DNA of 64,000 nt from PFJX01 sp963713085 (GTDB taxonomy: Bacteria; Pseudomonadota; Gammaproteobacteria; Burkholderiales; Thiobacillaceae). The DNA is taken from contig CAVQKQ010000021.1 of the NCBI GenBank assembly GCA_963713085.1, positions 45,524 through 109,523 of the forward strand, given 5' to 3'. Every line of letters begins with the position of its first letter. Within the stretch, counting starts at the first letter, position 1. Under the pieces are notes generated by a model. It searched no databases and was not told the origin of the DNA. It worked only from the letters and a program-made list of their open reading frames with translations. This document shows positions 59,040 to 64,000 of the stretch, piece after piece. A program made the position numbers and the translations under genes.

Positions 59040-62000
59040 ATGAAACCGGGCGAACACAAAACAGTTCAGTCCCGCATCCTCGGCTACGCCGAGGCCATCG
59101 GCTGGACCTTTGTGTCCCGCGAGGAAGCCGAGCAGCGGCGCGGGTTTGAACCGCAGATGACGCAGATGGGCGCAGATGCAGAACCGCATAAAGAATATCT
59201 GCGTGAATCTGCGAAATCTGCGGTTAAACACTTTTCGGACGGCAAGGGCTTGTCATTGTTCTTCGACGACCTGCTCGACGCCAAGCTGCGGGAATTCAAC
59301 CCGCGTTACGCCGAGGCCGAGGGCGCGTTGCTCGGGCAGTTCCGCCATCTGCACACCGACATCTACGGCAACCGGGAATTCGTCGAGCACCTGCGCAACC
59401 GGGGCAAGTTTTTCGACCACGAGGAGAAGCGCGAGCGCGACCTGGTGCTGATCGATTACGACGACCCGGCGCGCAACGTTTACGAGGTCACCGAGGAGTG
59501 GGCCTTTCACAACGGCCACTACGGCACGCGGGAGGATGTGGTCTTTCTCATCAACGGCATCCCGGTGCTGGTGATCGAGTGCAAGAACGCCAACAAGGAC
59601 GAGGCGATTGCCCTGGGGGTGGACCAGATCCGCCGTTACCACCGCGAAACGCCCGAACTGTTCGTGTCGCAGCAGTTGTTTACCGCCACCGATGCCATCG
59701 GTTTTTCCTACGGGGTGAGCTGGAACACGGTGCGGCGCAACATCTTCAACTGGAAGATCTTGGAACCGCAGATGACGCAGATGGGCGCAGATGGGGAAAC
59801 CCAAAAAGATAATCTGCGTAAATCTGCGTCATCTGCGGTTAAAGAAATCCCCGGTCGTCTGGAGCAGAAGGTCAGATCGTTCTGTTCCATCCCGAACATC
59901 CTGTCGTTTTTGAAGGACTACATCGTCTTTGCCGAGAAGGACGAGGAGCTGAACAAATACATCCTGCGCCAGCACCAGACCGGCGCAGTGGAGGCGGCCG
60001 TCAGCCGCGCCCTCGATCCCCGACGCACCCGCGGCCTGGTCTGGCACACCCAGGGCAGCGGCAAGACCTTCACCATGATCAAGGCGGCGGAGCGGCTGTT
60101 CCGCGCGCCTGAGGCGGACAAGCCAACCGTCCTGCTGATGATCGACCGCAACGAGCTGGAAGACCAGATGCTCAAGAACCTCGCCGCGCTCGGCCTGGGC
60201 AACCTGGAGCACGCCAGCAGCATCGCCCGGCTCAACCAGCTCCTGCGCGACGACTACCGGGGCATCATCGTGACGATGATCCACAAGTTCCGCGACATGC
60301 CGGCGGACTTGAACACGCGCTCGAATATCTACGTCCTGATCGACGAAGCCCACCGCACCACCGGCGGCGATCTCGGTAACTTCCTCATGGCCGGCCTGCC
60401 GAACGCGACCTTCATCGGCTTCACCGGCACGCCGGTGGACAAGACGGTCTACGGCAAGGGCACCTTCAAGACCTTCGGCTGCGAGGACGACCAGGGCTAT
60501 CTGCACAAGTATTCCATCGCCGACAGCATCGAGGACGGCACCACGCTGCCGCTGTACTACCAGCTCGCCCCCAACGAAATGCTGGTGCCGCACGAGACGC
60601 TGGACAAGGAGTTCCTGTCGCTGGCCGAAGCCGAGGGCGTGGCCGACATCGAGGAGCTGAACAAGATCCTCGAGCGGGCGGTGAACCTGAAGAATTTCCT
60701 CAAGGGCAAGGACCGGATGCAGCAAGTGGCGCAATTCGTCGCGGCGCATTACCGCGAGAACGTCGAACCGCTGGGCTACAAGGCCTTCCTGGTCGGGGTC
60801 GACCGTGAAGCCTGCGCCCATTACAAACATGCGCTGGACCAGTTCCTGCCGCCGGAGTATTCCGAAGTGGTCTACACCGGCAGCAACAACGACTCCAAGC
60901 TGTTGAAGGAATTCCACCTCGACCCGAAGAGGGAACGGCAGATCCGCAAGAGCTTCGGCAAGCTCGACCAGATGCCGAAGATCCTGATCGTCACCGAGAA
61001 GCTGCTGACCGGCTTCGACGCGCCGGTGCTCTACGCCATGTATCTCGACAAGCCGATGCGCGACCACACGCTGCTGCAGGCCATCGCCCGGGTGAACCGC
61101 CCCTTCGAGAACGAGGCCCAGGAGATGGTGAAGCCCCACGGCTTTGTGCTGGATTTTGTCGGCATCTTCGACAAGCTTGAAAAAGCGCTGGCCTTCGACA
61201 GCGACGAGATCAACGCCATCGTCAAGGACTTGAAGCTGCTGAAGGTGCTGTTCAAGAACAAGATGGAGTCCAAGGCCCCGGACTACCTCGGCCTGATCGA
61301 ACGCAACTTCAACGACAAGGACGTCGATACCCTCATCGAGCACTTCCGCGACCCCGAGCGGCGGAAGGAGTTCTTCAAGGAGTACAAAGAGATCGAGATG
61401 CTCTACGAGATCATCTCGCCCGATGCCTTCCTGCGACCGTTCATTGACGACTATGGCACCTTATCGGCGATCTACCAGATCGTCCGGAAGGCCTACACCC
61501 GAACCGTGATGGTCGACCGCGAGTTTCAGGCCAAGACCAACTATCTGGTGCAGCAGCAGGTCGGCAGTTATGGCGTGGGCGGACTGGGCGAGATTGTCGC
61601 GATCGATGGCGACACCATCGAGCTGATCAAGAACAAGAGCGGCGGGGATGGCACCAAAGTCATCAACCTGATCAAGAGCATCGAAAGGCTGGCCCAGGAA
61701 AACAGCGACGACCCTTACCTCATCGCCATGGCGGAACGTGCGAGGGCGGTGCAGGAGAGCTTCGAGCAGCGCCAGACCAGCACGGCCGAGGCCCTGGCCG
61801 AATTGCTGCGTGAAGTGGAAGGCAATGAAGCGAGGAAGAAGGAACAGGCAGAAAAGTCTTTCGATGGCCTGACCTATTTTGTCTACCGCAGCCTGCTCGA
61901 CGCGAAGATTCAGAACGCCGAGGCGGTCAGCCGCAAGATTCGCCACGCCTTCACCGAGTTTCCGAACTGGAAACGCAGCGAAAACGCCCTTCGTGAACTC

Positions 62001-62108
62001 CGCAAGAAAGTGACCTTTGCAATCTTCGCGGAAACTGAGGACCTGGACCGGGTGACGGCGATGGTGGATGAGTTGTTTACGCTGCTGGAAAAGGCGGACC
62101 GGATTTAG
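59040..62108 (+). CDS. hsdR: type I restriction-modification endonuclease/translocase subunit HsdR
   Basis: HsdR cuts unmethylated DNA after ATP-driven translocation. The 1022-residue protein has the nuclease domain (GHYGTREDVVFLING, VLVIECKNANKDEA with the ExK motif at about 179-181) and SF2 helicase motifs: HTQGSGKTFTMI, VLIDEAHRT (about 432-440), FIGFTGTP and ILIVTEKLLTGFDAP. The C-terminal helical domain follows. Two 77-bp palindromic elements add residues about 37-62 and 242-267 (PQMTQMGADxExxK patterns). The first falls before the nuclease core, the second between nuclease and helicase. The frame is open throughout. Confidence 0.95.
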   Translation: MKPGEHKTVQSRILGYAEAIGWTFVSREEAEQRRGFEPQMTQMGADAEPHKEYLRESAKSAVKHFSDGKGLSLFFDDLLDAKLREFNPRYAEAEGALLGQFRHLHTDIYGNREFVEHLRNRGKFFDHEEKRERDLVLIDYDDPARNVYEVTEEWAFHNGHYGTREDVVFLINGIPVLVIECKNANKDEAIALGVDQIRRYHRETPELFVSQQLFTATDAIGFSYGVSWNTVRRNIFNWKILEPQMTQMGADGETQKDNLRKSASSAVKEIPGRLEQKVRSFCSIPNILSFLKDYIVFAEKDEELNKYILRQHQTGAVEAAVSRALDPRRTRGLVWHTQGSGKTFTMIKAAERLFRAPEADKPTVLLMIDRNELEDQMLKNLAALGLGNLEHASSIARLNQLLRDDYRGIIVTMIHKFRDMPADLNTRSNIYVLIDEAHRTTGGDLGNFLMAGLPNATFIGFTGTPVDKTVYGKGTFKTFGCEDDQGYLHKYSIADSIEDGTTLPLYYQLAPNEMLVPHETLDKEFLSLAEAEGVADIEELNKILERAVNLKNFLKGKDRMQQVAQFVAAHYRENVEPLGYKAFLVGVDREACAHYKHALDQFLPPEYSEVVYTGSNNDSKLLKEFHLDPKRERQIRKSFGKLDQMPKILIVTEKLLTGFDAPVLYAMYLDKPMRDHTLLQAIARVNRPFENEAQEMVKPHGFVLDFVGIFDKLEKALAFDSDEINAIVKDLKLLKVLFKNKMESKAPDYLGLIERNFNDKDVDTLIEHFRDPERRKEFFKEYKEIEMLYEIISPDAFLRPFIDDYGTLSAIYQIVRKAYTRTVMVDREFQAKTNYLVQQQVGSYGVGGLGEIVAIDGDTIELIKNKSGGDGTKVINLIKSIERLAQENSDDPYLIAMAERARAVQESFEQRQTSTAEALAELLREVEGNEARKKEQAEKSFDGLTYFVYRSLLDAKIQNAEAVSRKIRHAFTEFPNWKRSENALRELRKKVTFAIFAETEDLDRVTAMVDELFTLLEKADRI
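59149..59225. repeat. 77-bp palindromic element in hsdR, copy 1
   Basis: It starts AACCGCAGAT and ends with the reverse complement ATCTGCGGTT. The interior has CGCAGATG repeats on the left arm and ATCTGCG repeats on the right, around a non-palindromic loop. It encodes PQMTQMGADAEPHKEYLRES and a few more residues in-frame. The hsdR fragment at 56932 lacks it. Confidence 0.9.
59764..59840. repeat. 77-bp palindromic element in hsdR, copy 2
   Basis: It has the same length and the same AACCGCAGAT...ATCTGCGGTT ends as copy 1 and is very similar except in the loop. It encodes PQMTQMGADGETQKDNLRKS and following residues, read in the same frame as copy 1. Confidence 0.9.
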
Positions 62109-62112
62109 CGCA

Positions 62113-62436
62113 ATGAAGGCAATCGATCACAAAGGCCAGTTCAAACAGCGCGTCCGGCTATGGGCCGACAAGCTGGACGTAAAGATTGTCTGGTTGGGTG
62201 TGCGGCCGATGAGGAACAAATGGGCATCGTGTTCTACCGCAGGCCATTTGAATTTCAGCGACGAACTGCCTGCCCTGAAATCCGAGCTGTGGGACTTCGT
62301 GATCGTCCACGAGCTGCTTCACTTCTCTGTTCCCAACCACGGAAAACTTTGGAAAAGCCTGATGCGCTCGCATCTGGGCGAATATGAAGCATATGAAGGC
62401 GAGTTAAAGCGGATCGCGGGCAACAAGGCGCCGTAG
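62113..62436 (+). CDS. YgjP-like (DUF45) metallopeptidase
   Basis: The start at 62113 gives MKAIDHKGQFKQRVRLWADKLDV, five bases after the hsdR stop. The 107-residue protein has the HExxH-type zinc motif VIVHELLHFSVPNHGKLWKSLM and RNKWASCSTAGHLNFSDEL, both typical of YgjP/DUF45 proteins, but it is shorter than the usual 160-230 residues. YgjP-like genes frequently close type I RM operons; their target is unknown. Confidence 0.87.
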   Translation: MKAIDHKGQFKQRVRLWADKLDVKIVWLGVRPMRNKWASCSTAGHLNFSDELPALKSELWDFVIVHELLHFSVPNHGKLWKSLMRSHLGEYEAYEGELKRIAGNKAP

Positions 62437-62839
62437 CGTACGCGCTGACGCACGCGGCTGAACTTATCGTTGAATGACCACTTCGGAGCAAGCCCAAGGA
62501 CGGCTATGGGTACGAAGCGGAAATCGACTGGAAAATCCTGGCCGTCTGCAGAGGCCGAACCAGAGACGGCCAGGTCCGAACGCTGAATGACCGCAATGAG
62601 GCGGTTGCGGAAGTCGCGGCACTTTTAGAGCTGACGTTTGTGAACGTCCGCTATCAGGAAGGCAGGAAAGTCGGCAAAGCCGACCTCAAGACTCTTGTAA
62701 CAACCAATCGACCGTTACGTTCAGGCCGGCAACTCCGGTTTTCCGCCTTAACTTCAACCAGCTTGGCGTTACATGCCAGCCGTTCAGGATGTGGCAACGC
62801 CCAGCGATTGTCAGCGCCTGTAGCCCGGCTTGCGCTGCC
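62437..62839. other. island edge with a possible gene remnant
   Basis: A frame open from about 62476 reads KDGYGYEAEIDWKILAVCRG, then VRTLNDRNEAVAEVAALLEL and VNVRYQEGRKVGKADLKTLV. It looks like protein but has no ATG and follows a stop, so it may be the tail of a decayed gene. After about 62700 I see nothing protein-like. No tRNA or attachment repeat was recognised that would mark the island end. Confidence 0.4.
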
Positions 62840-64000
62840 TTACTCGGAAACCTGCCCGGGCGGTGGCCCTCGCAACAGACCTTCAACATCCTCCGCAGGA
62901 ACCGGCCGGCTGAACAGGTAGCCCTGGCAGCTGTCGCAGCCCTGATCCTTCAGAAAGGCGAGTTGCGCTTGCGTTTCCACCCCTTCGGCCAGGACCTGAA
63001 GGCGCAGGTTGTGGGCCATGCCGATGATGGAGGCGGCGATCTCCCTGTCGTCCTCGTCATCAGGAATATCACAGACGAAGCTGCGGTCGATCTTCAGGGT
63101 GTTCACTTCGAAACGCTTCAGATAGGCCAGTGAGGAATAGCCGGTGCCAAAGTCGTCGATGGCCATGCGCACCCCGAAGGTCTTGAGCGCGTGGACGATG
63201 GAGATGGCCTGCTCGCCCTGTTCCATGATGGCGCTTTCGGTAATCTCCAATTCCAGCAAATGGGCGGGCACTCCGGTCTGCTCCAGCACCGTGCGCACCC
63301 GCTCCGCCAGATTCGGCTGCCGGAATTGACGCGAGGACAGGTTGACGGCCAGGGAGATGGGACGCAGGCCCTGGTCCAGCCAGGTCCTCATCTGGGCGCA
63401 AGCGGTGGACAGGACCCACTCCCCAAGGGGCACGATCAGTCCGGTCTCCTCGGCCAGCGGTATGAATTGGTCGGGCACGAGGAGCCCCTCTTCCGGCTGC
63501 CGCCAACGCACCAGGGCCTCGACGCCGATGATACGGCCGTCGGCTACGGAAACCTGGGGCTGGTAGTGCACCACGAATTCCTGCCGCTCCAGGCCACGCC
63601 GCATCTTGGCTTCCAGGGCCAGGCGGGCCTGGGCATGACGGGTCAGGGCCTCGGTATAGAAACAGCAGGTGTTGCGGCCAAGCTCCTTGGCCTGGTAGAG
63701 GGCGGCATCGGCATTGCGCACCAGTTGCATGGCCTCGCCGGCATCGTCCGGGTAGAGGCTGATGCCGATGCTGCCGCCGATGAACACCTCATGGCCGCCG
63801 CTCAACTGGATTGGCGCACCCAGGATGCCAATAATATCCTGGGCGACCACCGCGGCCGTCTGGGGCTCGTCGATATTCTCCAGCAGGATCACGAACTCGT
63901 CTCCGCCCAGGCGGCCCAGCGTGTCCTCGCCGCGCAACCTTTCGTGTATCCGGCGCGCGACGGCGATCAGCAACTCGTCACCGGCGGGATGGCCGAGGCT
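62840..64000 (-). CDS. GGDEF-EAL domain protein, truncated by window end
   Basis: The protein's N-terminus lies beyond the window. What remains is the back part of a GGDEF domain (HPAGDELLIAVARRIHERL, RLGGDEFVILLENI with an intact signature, GISLYPDDAGEAMQLVRNADAALYQAKELGRN) and a complete EAL domain. EAL motifs are present: GVEALVRWRQPEEG, NLSSRQF, ITESAIM, DDFGTGYSSLAYLKRF, LKIDRSFV and LAEGVET. It should hydrolyse c-di-GMP and may also synthesise it. It resumes core chromosome after the island. Confidence 0.95.
   Translation of the reverse strand, partial: SLGHPAGDELLIAVARRIHERLRGEDTLGRLGGDEFVILLENIDEPQTAAVVAQDIIGILGAPIQLSGGHEVFIGGSIGISLYPDDAGEAMQLVRNADAALYQAKELGRNTCCFYTEALTRHAQARLALEAKMRRGLERQEFVVHYQPQVSVADGRIIGVEALVRWRQPEEGLLVPDQFIPLAEETGLIVPLGEWVLSTACAQMRTWLDQGLRPISLAVNLSSRQFRQPNLAERVRTVLEQTGVPAHLLELEITESAIMEQGEQAISIVHALKTFGVRMAIDDFGTGYSSLAYLKRFEVNTLKIDRSFVCDIPDDEDDREIAASIIGMAHNLRLQVLAEGVETQAQLAFLKDQGCDSCQGYLFSRPVPAEDVEGLLRGPPPGQVSE

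Noticed and set aside
62640..62921. 93-codon GTG-start frame
   Set aside because: The start is internal to a longer open stretch, the C-terminal half is compositionally random, and it overlaps the end of the GGDEF-EAL gene antisense.
1..64000. CRISPR arrays, tRNA and rRNA genes
   Set aside because: No regularly spaced repeat-spacer array, no cloverleaf-type tRNA sequence and no rRNA segment was recognised on either strand by reading.

Overview
The window is GC-rich, densely packed proteobacterial chromosome. Gene content and order (dapB-bamE | fur, recN-nadK | hrcA, ffh-rpsP-rimM-trmD-rplS, coq7, hemH, UbiUVT) point to a betaproteobacterium. Respiratory and sulfur genes (NorCB, NnrS, oxygen-independent ubiquinone synthesis, YeeE/YedE pair, TauE/SafE exporter, a DsrC-type protein) suggest a facultative anaerobe or denitrifier of the Rhodocyclales/Nitrosomonadales type. 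The placement is inferred from family knowledge; no rRNA or tRNA gene was recognised.

Layout. 1-8.4 kb: housekeeping genes (dapB, bamE, fur, recN, nadK, hrcA), then DyP peroxidase, a half-size EamA protein and hemH. 8.4-12.9 kb (minus): operon for an SH3 protein, an M48 protease, a CHASE2 cyclase and a metallo-beta-lactamase-fold phosphodiesterase-like protein. 13-15.8 kb: Mla-like lipid-transport operon whose ATPase has lost its Walker A half. 15.9-17.5 kb: YeeE/YedE pair and an SCP2-like protein. 17.5-23.8 kb: coq7, TauE, the ffh-to-rplS cluster and ypjD. 24-28 kb: GGDEF remnant, S24-like protein, mutL and a GGDKF protein. 28-33 kb (minus): operon for a DUF2249 protein, a polytopic membrane protein, YhcC and UbiUVT, behind an FNR-like site. 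33-41 kb: an unusual membrane/Gfo-Idh-MocA fusion, lipoproteins, a candidate small RNA, transporters, a trypsin-like protein and a DsrC homologue. 41-47.5 kb: a cluster of small RNA-binding proteins, NnrS, an MscS channel and norCB, with two FNR/Dnr-type boxes.

47.9-62.4 kb is a defence island. A type I restriction-modification operon (hsdM-KilA-N-RhuM-hsdS) runs into a PHP+SMC-like ATPase gene resembling the single-gene Ppl/TrlF defence class. That gene is broken by an ISL3-type insertion (47-bp perfect terminal inverted repeats, 8-bp target duplication) and separately by a nonsense codon. A duplicated 5' fragment of hsdR follows, then a hipBA toxin-antitoxin module behind four regularly spaced palindromic operators, then hsdR itself, which carries two in-frame copies of a 77-bp palindromic element, and a YgjP-like metallopeptidase. 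KilA-N and RhuM each contain a long perfect palindrome inside the coding sequence. The window closes in a truncated GGDEF-EAL gene.

The least ordinary items are the in-frame palindromic elements in hsdR, the hsdR duplication around hipBA with its operator array, the disrupted PHP-ATPase, the membrane-anchored Gfo/Idh/MocA fusion, the Walker-less Mla ATPase and the DsrC homologue lacking its C-terminal cysteine.
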